Assembly (NCBI GenBank): GCA_963739435.1
Contig: CAVUAN010000009.1
Span: 62,001-126,000, forward strand
DNA length: 64,000 bases
Reading direction: 5' to 3'
DNA from: CAVUAN01 sp963739435
GTDB taxonomy: Bacteria; Acidobacteriota; Thermoanaerobaculia; UBA5066; Gp7-AA6
Shown: positions 26,458 to 35,325 of the stretch, piece after piece
Position numbering within the stretch: position 1 is the first letter of the stretch
Layout: each line of letters starts with the position of its first letter
Notes under the pieces: model-generated
The model's input: the letters and a program-made list of their open reading frames with translations, nothing else
The model's database searches: none
What the model was told of the DNA's origin: nothing
Translations under genes and position numbers: made by a program

Positions 26458-26889
26458 ATGAGGGCTGCCCGCAAGCCCCGCTTCGACAACGTCGATCCGC
26501 AGGTCCAGCCATCTCTTTTTTCCGGCCTTCCGGCCGCGCCGCGCGTCCAGCCGGCGATTCGCCTGACCGAAACCAACGTGGCGCGCACCGTGCCCCCCAA
26601 CCGTGCCGGCGTGTTCTTTCTGAAGAGCGTCGTTGCGGGCGGCAGGGTGTCGGAACGGGTTGGCCGCGACGACGTGGACGTGCGCCAGCGCCTGCTCCAG
26701 TACGCTCGCGAGGGCGGGGAAAACGTCCTCTTCGGCTGGATGCTGGCCGAGAACCCGCACGACGCGTACCGCCTCGAGTGCTACCTCTGGCACGCCCAGG
26801 GCGGCGCCTGGGCCCGCATCGAAGGCGACGCCCACCCCGTGCCCGCCGAGCGCATCCCCTTCCTCGGCTGCCCCGACTGCGAGGAGTAG
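26458..26889 (+). CDS. small cytosolic protein, possible degenerate GIY-YIG-like fold
   Basis: The 143-residue protein has no signal or membrane segment. The stretch AGVFFLKSVVAGGRV, RVGRDDVDVRQRLLQYA, VLFGWMLAENPHDAYRLECYLWH and a final LGCPDCEE recall the order of strands and the Glu-bearing helix (AYxxEC) in GIY-YIG-type nuclease folds. The two marker tyrosines are replaced (GVF for GIY, RVG for YIG), so catalysis would be doubtful. It is divergent from the 25905 gene. The fold suggestion is weak; function unknown. Confidence 0.55.
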   Translation: MRAARKPRFDNVDPQVQPSLFSGLPAAPRVQPAIRLTETNVARTVPPNRAGVFFLKSVVAGGRVSERVGRDDVDVRQRLLQYAREGGENVLFGWMLAENPHDAYRLECYLWHAQGGAWARIEGDAHPVPAERIPFLGCPDCEE

Positions 26890-26892
26890 GGA

Positions 26893-27357
26893 TTACTTCT
26901 TGGCCGGCGCAGGCGCAGCTGACGGCGGCGGCGAGGAGGCGTGGTCGGTGACGAAGAGCCACTTGCCCTTGATCTTCTTGCCCAGGGCCATGTAGCGGCC
27001 TTCGAGGACCACGGGGTCGCCGCCAGCCTTCGGGGCGAGCTTAATCGTGTAGTGGCCCCAGCCGATCGACTTGTCGCCGAAGGTTTCCATGCCGGCCGAC
27101 GCGAGCTTTGCTTCAACGACCTTCATGTCCTTGAGCATGCCTTCGTAGCCCTTCTGGATCGCCGCCCGGCCCTTCCATTCCATTTCGTCCGGCGGGTACA
27201 TGACGGCGTCCGGCGCATAGAGGGCGGTGATGGCTGCGGCATCGTTGGCGAGAGCGGCTTTCGTCCAGGCCTTTTCGAGGATCGCCATCCCCTCGTCGTC
27301 TGCGGCAGCGAAGGCCGCTGCCAGAAGGATTCCGAGGGCGAGAGCAGTGCGTTTCAT
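26893..27357 (-). CDS. exported SnoaL/DUF4440-like (NTF2-fold) protein
   Basis: The 154-residue protein has a signal peptide (MKRTALALGILLAAAFAAA) and an NTF2-like domain: ILEKAWTKAALANDAAAITALYAPDAVMYPPDE at the front, GWGHYTIKL and GKWLFVTDHASS at the back. The family covers ketosteroid isomerase-like and polyketide cyclase-like proteins and many binding proteins. The tail is Pro/Ala/Lys-rich. It is divergent from dgcN. Substrate unknown. Confidence 0.8.
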   Translation of the reverse strand: MKRTALALGILLAAAFAAADDEGMAILEKAWTKAALANDAAAITALYAPDAVMYPPDEMEWKGRAAIQKGYEGMLKDMKVVEAKLASAGMETFGDKSIGWGHYTIKLAPKAGGDPVVLEGRYMALGKKIKGKWLFVTDHASSPPPSAAPAPAKK

Positions 27358-27416
27358 CGAGTGTCTCCTTTGATGCCGTGATTCTAGCAGCGGGTCAGAT
27401 TAGCAATAATGCGCTG

Positions 27417-28487
27417 ATGGACGGAACGGCTCTCATCCTTTGCGGCGGCTATTACGCGAAGGTCAACGGAAAGACGGCGCACGGGCTCGTGCGCGGAACC
27501 GACCGCTACCGCGTCGTCGGCGTCGTCGACGCGCCGACGGCCGGGAGGGACGCCGGCGAGGTGCTCGACGGCCGGAAGCGCGGCATCCCGATCTTCGCGA
27601 CGCTGTCCGAGGCGCTCGCATCCCTGCCGGAGAAGCCCGACTTCGCCGTCGTCGGCGTCGCCACGCACGGCGGGCGCCTGACGCCCGAGATCCGGGCGGC
27701 GCTCGCCGAGGCGATCGAGGCCGGCCTCTCGGTCGTCAACGGCCTGCACGAGTTCGCCGCCGACGATCCCGCTCTGACGGAAGCCGCGCGGCGGCGCGGC
27801 GTCACGATCACCGACGTGCGCAACCCGGGGCCGAAGAGCGGCCTTCACTTCTGGACCGGCGAGGCGCTCCGGCTGAAGACGCCGCGCGTGGCCGTTCTCG
27901 GGACCGACTGCGCGCTCGGCAAGCGGACGACGACGAAGATGCTGGCCGAGGCCTGCCGGGCGGCGGGTCTGCGCGCGGAGTGGATCTCGACCGGCCAGAC
28001 CGGCTGGCTGCAGGGAGCGCCCTTCGGCATGGTCTTCGACGCCCTGCCGAACGATTTCGTGACGGGGGAGCTCGAGCACGCCGTCGTCTCCTGCGCGAAG
28101 GCGCTCTCACCCGACCTCATCCTGATCGAGGGCCAGTCGGCGCTGCGCAATCCCTCGGGCCCGTGCGGCTCCGAGCTGATCCTGGCCGCGGGCGCGAAGG
28201 GCGTCGTTCTCCAGCACGCGCCGGGGCGGCGGTTCTTCGAGGGATTCGAGAAGGAGGAGCTGCGCATCCCGCCGATCGAGGAGGAGATCGAGCTGATCCG
28301 GCTGCTCGGGGCGCGCACGCTCGCGCTCGCCCTGAACGGGAAGGGGATGACGCCGGAGGCTCTTCGGAAGGCCGCCGCCGACCTCGAGCGGTCTCTCGGG
28401 ATCCCCGTCGTTCTGCCGCTCGAAGACGGCGTCGGCTCCCTCGTGCCGGTCCTCGCGAAGTTCGTCGCCGGGGAAAAAGCCGCGTGA
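27417..28487 (+). CDS. dgcN: DUF1611 protein, D-glutamate N-acetyltransferase DgcN-like
   Basis: The 356-residue protein starts at ATG 27417. It has an N-terminal Rossmann-like part (VVGVVDAPTAGRDAGEVLDG) and a P-loop-type segment GTDCALGKRTT at residues 162-172, followed by WISTGQTGWLQGA, LIEGQSALRNPSGPCGSELI and a C-terminal GKGMTPE. This is the DUF1611 layout. A DUF1611 member (DgcN) was shown in marine bacteria to N-acetylate D-glutamate, and its partner DgcA, an enolase-superfamily racemase, converts the N-acetyl-D-form to L. The same pair is present here with a GTGA overlap, so the same pathway is likely. Confidence 0.8.
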   Translation: MDGTALILCGGYYAKVNGKTAHGLVRGTDRYRVVGVVDAPTAGRDAGEVLDGRKRGIPIFATLSEALASLPEKPDFAVVGVATHGGRLTPEIRAALAEAIEAGLSVVNGLHEFAADDPALTEAARRRGVTITDVRNPGPKSGLHFWTGEALRLKTPRVAVLGTDCALGKRTTTKMLAEACRAAGLRAEWISTGQTGWLQGAPFGMVFDALPNDFVTGELEHAVVSCAKALSPDLILIEGQSALRNPSGPCGSELILAAGAKGVVLQHAPGRRFFEGFEKEELRIPPIEEEIELIRLLGARTLALALNGKGMTPEALRKAAADLERSLGIPVVLPLEDGVGSLVPVLAKFVAGEKAA

Positions 28488-29559
28488 AGATCCGGTCGGT
28501 CGCAACGCGCGTCGAAGCCTTCGCGCTGACGCGCCCCTACACGATCACCTTCCGCTCGATCGACTCGGTCGAGAACGTGATCGTCCGGATCGAGACGGAA
28601 GACGGGCAGGTTGGCCTGGGAGCCGCCTCTCCCGAGCCGCACGTCACGGGCGAGACGCGAGAGGCCTGCCGCGCGGCGCTCGCCGAGGAGCGGCTGGCCT
28701 GGCTCACCGGCCGCGACGCGCGGCAGCTCCCGGCGCTCTGCCGCGAGCTCGGGGAGCGCATGCCGAAGACGCCCGCTGCCCGCGCGGCCGTCGACATCGC
28801 GCTGCACGACCTGTTCGCCAGGCATCTCGGCCTGCCGCTCGCCGACGTTCTCGGCCGCGCCCACGAGAGCCTGCCGACATCCATCACGATCGGCATCAAG
28901 CCTCTGGAAGAGACGCTCGCGGAGGCGGAGGAGTACGTCCTGCGAGGCTTCCGCATCCTGAAGGTCAAGATCGGCCGTGCGCTCGAGGAAGACATCGAGA
29001 GGCTCGTCCGGCTCCGCGAGAAGGTGGGTTCTTCGATTGGCATCCGGGCAGACGCCAACCAGGGCTACACGCGCGCCGAGACCCTGCGCTTCTTCGAGGC
29101 CACGGCCCCGCTCGACCTCGAGTTCGTCGAGCAGCCGGTCAAGGCAGAGGCCGTCGACGACCTGCGCGCTCTTCCCGAGGAGGTGCGCCGGCGCGTCGCG
29201 GCCGACGAGGCGCTGCTCGACGAGAAAGACGCGCTCGATCTCGTCGCGCCGCCTTTGGCCGCCGGCATCTTCAACATCAAGCTCATGAAGTGCGGCGGCG
29301 TCTGGCCGGCGCTGCGCATCGCGGCGATCGCCGAGGCGGCCGGCGTTCGTCTGATGTGGGGCTGCATGGACGAGAGCGTCGTCTCGATTTCCGCGGCGCT
29401 GCACGCGGCCTTCGCCTCCCCGGCCACGCGCTACCTCGACCTCGACGGCAGCCTCGATCTTGCCCGCGACGTCGCGACGGGAGGCTTCGTGATCTCGGAC
29501 GGCGCAGATGCGAACGACTGCCAGCGCCGGGCCTCGGGGTCAGCTACCGGATGGGATAG
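28484..29559 (+). CDS. dgcA: enolase-superfamily epimerase, DgcA/dipeptide-epimerase-like (one base missing near 29513)
   Basis: The gene starts at GTG 28484 overlapping the dgcN stop. The protein shows the mandelate-racemase/enolase plan: capping domain (RPYTITFRSIDSVENVIVRI), KxK in ILKVKIGR, metal ligands in IRADANQGY (Asp), LEFVEQPV (Glu) and VAADEAL (Asp), then IFNIKLMKCGG with the second catalytic Lys and MWGCMDESVVS. It resembles L-Ala-D/L-Glu epimerase; beside DgcN it would racemise N-acetyl-glutamate. Near 29513 a missing base shifts the frame; restoring it gives LPAPGLGVSYRMG and a stop at 29559. It overlaps the convergent hydrolase gene by 16 bases. Confidence 0.85.
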
Positions 29560-30638
29560 CGCGGCTCCAGGATATGGAGCCCGATGTCGTCGATGTCCGG
29601 GGACGAATCCGACAGCACGACGGTAGCGGTCCGCTTGCGCTGGATGAATCCCATCCAGGAGTGATAGCCGCCGCCGCCCCCGTTGTGCCAGACGATGTCG
29701 ACGTCGAAGCGGTGAATGATGTGCCAGCCGAGGCCGATGTCCAGAAGGGGGAGGTCGGTCGCGTGCCGGACCTGGTGCGTGTCGGCGAGGGCTAACGGTA
29801 CCGGCCCCTTGCTCCCCGCAAGGTTTGCCGCCAGAAACTTCAGCATGTCGTTGGCGGTCGAACGCAGCGCCCCGGCGCCGGCGAGCGTCGTTCCGTGCCA
29901 GCTCGGGACCTCGGCTCCGCTTGCGTCGTGACCTGGCGCGAGGCGCTCCCGCATCCCGGGGGTCAGCGTGATCCCCGTGTCCCGCATTCCGAGAGGCTCG
30001 AGGATCCGCTGGGAGACGAGCTCCTCGTAGCTCATGCCGGCTCTCAAGGCGAGGGCGTGGCCCAGGAGGCCCATCCCGAGGTTTGAGTACTCGTACCTTT
30101 CGCCCGGGTCGCGGGGAAGCTCGTAGTGGGAAAGAAAGTCGTACATCTGCTCGACGGAGTAGTCCACGTTCGGGTTCTTCGGGTCCCTGGGCGCCATGTT
30201 GCCGGGCAGCCGGGGCAGGCCCGATGTCTGGGTTGCGAGCAGGAGGAGAGTGATCTGCTTTCCGTCCTTCGACGGAACGCGGACGGTCTCGGGGAGAAAT
30301 TTCGAGACCGGATCCTCGAGCTTGACCTCTTTGCGGCGGACCATCTCGGAAAGCAACGCGGCCGTGAAGACCTTTGTCATCGACGCGATCTCGAAGACCG
30401 TATCGCCGTCCAAGGGCCGCTCCGTTCCCGAGCTCCCGCAGGCGACGATGCGCCGGCCGGCTGAATCCAGCAGCCCGACGACGATCCCGACGCTGCGCTT
30501 CGAGTCCACGCGCCGCTGAAGAATCGATCGAATTTCCGCGTCCGACGGGAGGGTCTGCGCCGCCGCTTGCCCGGACGCGAGCGCGAGGAGCGCGACAGCC
30601 CGCGCCAGGATCCCGAGACGGGGCCTCGCAGTCTTCAG
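29544..30638 (-). CDS. exported serine hydrolase, beta-lactamase / PBP fold, apparent CTG start
   Basis: The conserved domain carries the class C-type motifs SxxK (IASMTKVF, nucleophile Ser), YxN (YEYSNLGMG) and HxG (VWHNGGGGG). Reading upstream in frame gives a good signal peptide MKTARPRLGILARAVALLALASGQAAA only if translation starts at CTG 30638, which overlaps the stop of the regulator gene (CTGA). Starting at an internal GTG (30509) would lose the signal. The length from CTG is 364 residues, normal for the family. It probably cleaves D-amino acid peptides, esters or beta-lactams outside the cytosol. Confidence 0.87.
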   Translation of the reverse strand: MKTARPRLGILARAVALLALASGQAAAQTLPSDAEIRSILQRRVDSKRSVGIVVGLLDSAGRRIVACGSSGTERPLDGDTVFEIASMTKVFTAALLSEMVRRKEVKLEDPVSKFLPETVRVPSKDGKQITLLLLATQTSGLPRLPGNMAPRDPKNPNVDYSVEQMYDFLSHYELPRDPGERYEYSNLGMGLLGHALALRAGMSYEELVSQRILEPLGMRDTGITLTPGMRERLAPGHDASGAEVPSWHGTTLAGAGALRSTANDMLKFLAANLAGSKGPVPLALADTHQVRHATDLPLLDIGLGWHIIHRFDVDIVWHNGGGGGYHSWMGFIQRKRTATVVLSDSSPDIDDIGLHILEPRYPIR

Positions 30639-32491
30639 AGGCCGATTCTCCTGGCCAGGTCGGCAAAGCGCGGGTCGTTGCGGAGCGGGTTGAACACGGG
30701 GTCGGCCTTGAGGAATACGAGATAGAAGTCATGCGCGTCGAAGGAGCGCTCGAGCCAGCGGAACGCCTCGTCTTTGTCCCCGAGCCACCCATAAACGACA
30801 GCCACCGCGTCGGGTTTCGCGGCGCCCGATCGGGCTGCCTGAACCAGCCCTGGAAGAGAGCGCCGCAAGGCCTCCGGGCGTCCGGCCCGCGCTTCGATCT
30901 CGGCCTCGAACAACTCGCGCGGAGGACCGGCCGGAAACGATTGAATCTCGGTGGAGGCCTCCTCGAGGCGGGACCCGTAGAGCAAGGCCGACACAAGATA
31001 GAAGCGGGCGTGGGGATAGGAAGGGTCCATCCGCACGACGGTCTTCAGTTGCGTGGCGGCCTCGTCGTAACGCTTCGCGTAGAGCAGGATGTGGCCAACG
31101 TCCCTGTTCAAGGTGAGTGACGTCGGATCGATCTCCCGGGCACGTCGGATCTCGGCGACAGCCTCGTCGAAGCGCCCCATCGCCGCCAGCCAGTAGGCGT
31201 ACCAATGGTGGGCGGTGACGTAGCCCGGCGCCAGGCTGAGCGCTCTCTGGAACTCGCGCTCGGCGCCCGCGAAGTCCCATTCCCCGAACAAGCGCGCCAT
31301 CGCGAGGGAGGCGTGGGCCTCGGCCAGATCGTGATCGAGCGACAGCGCCTTCTCCGCCGCCGCGCGGGCCAGCGGGAAATCGGCCGGTGTATCCGTTCCT
31401 CGCAGAACACGCGTGTCGGCGACCCCCGACCACGCCTGGGCAAGCTCCGGGTCCAGGGCAATCGCCGCCTCGAACTCGCCAAGCGCCGCCTCGAGATCCC
31501 TGGGTGATCTGCGGTTCCAGAAATACCGTCCCCGCAAGTAGGCCTCGTACGCCTCCGGCTTCGCGCTTCGGTTCCGCGCGAGCCGGCGCTCTTCACCGTT
31601 CTGGAGGTTCGTCGCTAGCGCGGACGTGACCTCATCGGAGAGCGCGTCCTCGAGGGTGAAGAGCCTGGCGCGCGGCACATCGAACTTGCTGGACCAGAGC
31701 GGGATCCCGCGACGCACTCCGATGAGCTGCACGGTGACTCGCAGGCGACCCTCGGACTCCTGGATTCGGCCCTCGAGCACGGCGTCGACGGAAAGGGCGC
31801 GGCCCGCGGCGACGGGATCCCTTCCGGCAAACGACAGCACCGCCGAGGTCGGGCGGACCGAAAGGCCTCGGACATACCCGAGCCTCGTGATCACCGCATC
31901 CGCCAACGCCACGCCGATGTGCTCGCTGTCTTTCGCCGCCATCAGCGACTGGAACGGCAAGACCGCGAGGGACCGCACCGGCGCATCTCCTCTCGGATTC
32001 CCGCGGCTGCGGATGACCCAGAGCGAGCCAAGGCCGGCGGCCAGGACACCCAGCGCGATCCAGACCGGCTTGCCCCTGCCCGCCGAACGCGCCGGAGCCG
32101 CCTCCGGAGGATCGGCTGACGGTGCCACGACGGCGGGTAGCAAGGGCTCTCCCGGAGCATCGATCGCCTCCACGACCGGGGCGGTGAACGAGTAGCCGCG
32201 GCGCGGCACGGTCGCGATGTAGTGATCGCCGTTCGTGCCATCGCCGAGCGCCTTCCGGACGGCCGAGATCGCCTGGGACAGGTTGTTCTCGTCGACGATC
32301 GCACCCTTCCAGACGGTCTGGAAGAGCTCTTCCTTCGTGAGGACGCGTCCCCGATTCTCGACGAGCACGAGAAGCGTGTCGAAAGCGCGGGGTGTCAGCG
32401 GCACGGTCTCGCCGCCCCGCTCCAGGGACCAGCGGGAGGGGTACAGCCGGAAGGGGCCGAACGCGTAGGCGACCGTCTTGCCCTCGAACAT
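30635..32491 (-). CDS. CadC-like winged-helix regulator with membrane helix and TPR domain
   Basis: The 618-residue protein has an OmpR-type winged helix at residues 8-105 (LYPSRWSLERGGETVPLTPRAFDTLLVLV, VWKGAIVDENNLSQAISAVRKALGD, YIATVPRRGYSFTAPV), a Pro-rich linker, one membrane helix at about 145-162 (PVWIALGVLAAGLGSLWVI), a TolB-like domain (SLAVLPFQSL to LWSSKFDV), and about six TPR units. This is a one-component membrane regulator that binds DNA directly. Its stop overlaps the hydrolase start, so that gene may be a target or sensor partner. The ligand is unknown. Confidence 0.9.
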   Translation of the reverse strand: MFEGKTVAYAFGPFRLYPSRWSLERGGETVPLTPRAFDTLLVLVENRGRVLTKEELFQTVWKGAIVDENNLSQAISAVRKALGDGTNGDHYIATVPRRGYSFTAPVVEAIDAPGEPLLPAVVAPSADPPEAAPARSAGRGKPVWIALGVLAAGLGSLWVIRSRGNPRGDAPVRSLAVLPFQSLMAAKDSEHIGVALADAVITRLGYVRGLSVRPTSAVLSFAGRDPVAAGRALSVDAVLEGRIQESEGRLRVTVQLIGVRRGIPLWSSKFDVPRARLFTLEDALSDEVTSALATNLQNGEERRLARNRSAKPEAYEAYLRGRYFWNRRSPRDLEAALGEFEAAIALDPELAQAWSGVADTRVLRGTDTPADFPLARAAAEKALSLDHDLAEAHASLAMARLFGEWDFAGAEREFQRALSLAPGYVTAHHWYAYWLAAMGRFDEAVAEIRRAREIDPTSLTLNRDVGHILLYAKRYDEAATQLKTVVRMDPSYPHARFYLVSALLYGSRLEEASTEIQSFPAGPPRELFEAEIEARAGRPEALRRSLPGLVQAARSGAAKPDAVAVVYGWLGDKDEAFRWLERSFDAHDFYLVFLKADPVFNPLRNDPRFADLARRIGL

Positions 32492-32641
32492 GTGATTTCA
32501 GCTTTTTTTCAGCGATTCCTTTGCGCCCATTCAAGACAGGAAGCCACCGCCTCGAATTTGATTGTGCGGATTCTATCGCGCACATCTTGCCCTTTGACCC
32601 CGCATGTCCCACTGGCCGAGAGCGAAGGGAGAAGCGTTGCA

Positions 32642-34915
32642 ATGACCAGCAGAGTCCGCGCCCCGATTCCGATTCTTCTTCTGGCGGTTCCCCTGCTCGT
32701 CCTCCTCGACACGGGTTTCGTCCGGGCCGATTGCCAGGCTGACTGTGTCCTGGTCAACACGGCAAGCGACACGATCAACCCGACCTGCAACACGAGCGGG
32801 ATTGGGACCTGCAGCCTGCGCGACGCCCTCATCATCGTTCAGGGTTTCGAGGGTTGGTCCATTCGTTTCGCCATCGGAACCGGGCATCAGACGATCAACC
32901 TGATGAGCAACCTTCCCGACATCATCAAGAGCGGGACGATCGACGGAAGGACGCAGCCGGGTTTTGCCGGCGTGCCGCTGATCGAGATTCATCGCGCGGA
33001 CGCCGGCAGCGCGTGGCGCGGCCTGCACCTCGGCCAGCCCCCGTTTCTCACGAGCGCCGGCGTCGCCATGAAGGCGCTGGTGATCAACCACTTCAACGGC
33101 ATCTGCGCGGATTGCGGCGGCATCATCATGGACAATCCCGGCGGCAACTACATTCAGGGCTGCTACATCGGGACCGACGCCGCCGGAATGGCCGCCGACG
33201 GAAACACCGTCGCAGTCCTGGACAACACCCTGGGCGGGAACACGTACGGCGGGCCCTTGCCGATTGACCACAACGTCATCTCGGGGAATCCGAGCGGAAT
33301 CAACATCACAACCGTGCAGGGCGGCTACTCCGCCAAGGACATCATTCAGGGAAATTACTTCGGATTGAACGCGCTCGGCACCGCGGAGTTGCACAACGGG
33401 CTCTCCATCAACGTGGGCAAGCCGTATCCTGGTTTTTCCCCGGGGATTCTCATCGGCGGCCCACTCGGCTCAGGCGCCGGCAACGTGTTCGCGGGCATCG
33501 GAAACACCGGCCAGGCAATCCAATTGGATACCGCGGGGGATATTCTCGCCGGCAACAACGTCATCCAAGGAAACCTCATCGGCCTCGACAAGACGGGCCT
33601 CGTTTCACTGCCCCTTGAGATCGGCATCGCCCTCCTGGGAAACATCAACGCCACGGTCGTCGACAATGTGATCTCGGTAACCGAAGACGGAATCCAATTC
33701 CTCGTCTCGGGCACGGGGACGACTGGGACGATCGTTCGGAACAACTACATCGGCACGGACATCACGGGCAACAAGGTGCTTGTGGCCGGTGTCAACGGGA
33801 TCAACATCTCGGGCGGGCACGACAACACGATAGGCGGCTCCGTTGCCGGGCAGGGCAACGTCATTGGCGGATTTCAGTTCGGAATCTTCTTCGGCGGCGG
33901 ATCGTCCACAGGCAACGTGATCCAGGGCAACCGTATCGGCATCGGCGTCAACGGCACGCCGATCCCGAATTCCCTGGCCGGGATCTACGTCAATGGCAGC
34001 GGCAGCGAGATCATCGGCGGCGAGAATCCGGGCGAGGGAAACGTCATCGCCTTCAACGGCTTTCCCACCACTGCTGCCGTGCCCGGGATCTCGGTGGGCA
34101 ACGTAACGAGAAACACCATTTCCGGGAATTCGATCTACGGTAACTCGGGGCTTGGCATCGATCTGTCCCTGGGTACCGTTGCGAATGGCGTCACGGCCAA
34201 CGACGCCTGCGACGCCGATACCGGTCCCAATAATTATCAGAACTACCCGGTCATCACATCCGTGACGAGCGGCCCGACCACCCGGATTCAAGGCACTCTG
34301 AATAGCGTTGCCACACTTCTTTACCGCCTGGAGTTCTTCGCCAACCCCAACTGCGACGCCTCGGGAAATGGCGAAGGACAGACCTACCTCGGATTCTTCG
34401 ACGTCACGACCGACGGCAGCTGCAATGCCACCTTTGACGTGACGTTCTCCGTTCCCACCAGCTCCACGCAGGCGATCACCGCCACGGCCACGGATCCGAG
34501 CGGAAACACGTCCGAGTTTTCCTCGTGCGCCATGCCACACGCGAGCTTCTACACGGTGCCGCCCTGCCGCGTCGTCGACACGCGCGGTCCCGTCGGCCCC
34601 TATGGCGGTCCGTCGCTCGCCGCGGGAGCCGACCGCACGTTCGTGTTCGGCGGCCAGTGCGTCATCCCCTCCACGGCGACCGCCGTGGCCTTGAACGTCG
34701 TCGCCATCCTTCCGACGGCGGGTCCCGGGTTCCTGACTCTTTTCCCGGGTGGATCGACGAGGCCGCTCGCCTCGACGATCAACTACAAGGCTGGCCAAAT
34801 CCGAGCGAACGACGCGATCATCCCCCTGGGGTCACTCCAGGACATCGTCGTCCACTGCCAGCAGGGCCTGGGGACTGTCGACATGGTGATCGACGTCACC
34901 GGGTACTTCCAGTAA
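32642..34915 (+). CDS. secreted right-handed beta-helix protein with C-terminal VDTR domain
   Basis: The 757-residue protein starts at ATG 32642 after GAAGGGAG and has a signal peptide (RAPIPILLLAVPLLVLLDTGFVRA). A CSLRDAL motif (CSLREA-type) occurs near residue 60. The body is made of NxIxGN-type turns (NVISGNPSGINI, NVIQGNLIGLDKTG, NVIQGNRIGIGVNG), a parallel beta-helix rich in Asn and Gly. After a Big-like segment (TRIQGTLNS, QAITATATDPSGNTSEFS) comes a tail domain of about 120 residues, CRVVDTRGPVGPYGG to VDMVIDVTGYF. It is probably extracellular, binding or hydrolysing polysaccharide; no catalytic residues can be assigned. Confidence 0.82.
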   Translation: MTSRVRAPIPILLLAVPLLVLLDTGFVRADCQADCVLVNTASDTINPTCNTSGIGTCSLRDALIIVQGFEGWSIRFAIGTGHQTINLMSNLPDIIKSGTIDGRTQPGFAGVPLIEIHRADAGSAWRGLHLGQPPFLTSAGVAMKALVINHFNGICADCGGIIMDNPGGNYIQGCYIGTDAAGMAADGNTVAVLDNTLGGNTYGGPLPIDHNVISGNPSGINITTVQGGYSAKDIIQGNYFGLNALGTAELHNGLSINVGKPYPGFSPGILIGGPLGSGAGNVFAGIGNTGQAIQLDTAGDILAGNNVIQGNLIGLDKTGLVSLPLEIGIALLGNINATVVDNVISVTEDGIQFLVSGTGTTGTIVRNNYIGTDITGNKVLVAGVNGINISGGHDNTIGGSVAGQGNVIGGFQFGIFFGGGSSTGNVIQGNRIGIGVNGTPIPNSLAGIYVNGSGSEIIGGENPGEGNVIAFNGFPTTAAVPGISVGNVTRNTISGNSIYGNSGLGIDLSLGTVANGVTANDACDADTGPNNYQNYPVITSVTSGPTTRIQGTLNSVATLLYRLEFFANPNCDASGNGEGQTYLGFFDVTTDGSCNATFDVTFSVPTSSTQAITATATDPSGNTSEFSSCAMPHASFYTVPPCRVVDTRGPVGPYGGPSLAAGADRTFVFGGQCVIPSTATAVALNVVAILPTAGPGFLTLFPGGSTRPLASTINYKAGQIRANDAIIPLGSLQDIVVHCQQGLGTVDMVIDVTGYFQ

Positions 34916-34937
34916 GAAGGGGAACGAGCGCCGGGCC

Positions 34938-35282
34938 TTACTGCCCCTGGACCGAGACCGACCGAACTCGATCCGGGTCGCACACGACGAAGACTTTCGT
35001 CTCGGCCGTCGCACCACCCTGGATCGTGCCTCCGAAGCTGCCTGTTTGCGACGCGATCTGGCTGCCTCCGGCGCCCAGGGCCCTCACCTTGAACGAGATC
35101 GCGCCGCCGTCCACATCTTCCTGGCAGTGATTGTGCGCCGTGATCGTCACGCGCACGCCCGAGGGGCTGGAGACATCGTTGTCGATCTTTGCGGCGAGGT
35201 CCGTGCATTGCTTTGGATTGGCGGCCCCGAGAGGTGCTGCGCACAGAAGAACCCCCAGGGCCGCGGATGCGAGAAAGCGCAT
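34938..35282 (-). CDS. small exported protein
   Basis: The 114-residue protein has a signal peptide (MRFLASAALGVLLCAAPLGAA). The mature part carries three Cys (KQCTDL, HNHCQED, FVVCDPD) and a beta-rich pattern (VRVTITAHNHC, ISFKVRALGAGGSQIASQTG, ATAETKVFVVC) like a small immunoglobulin-type domain. No function is recognised. It lies between two plus-strand genes and starts 43 bases from the divergent zincin gene. Confidence 0.68.
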   Translation of the reverse strand: MRFLASAALGVLLCAAPLGAANPKQCTDLAAKIDNDVSSPSGVRVTITAHNHCQEDVDGGAISFKVRALGAGGSQIASQTGSFGGTIQGGATAETKVFVVCDPDRVRSVSVQGQ

Positions 35283-35325
35283 CGGAAGAGCTTACTCTGC
35301 TTCGGGGATGCTAGCCTCGGCCCCG

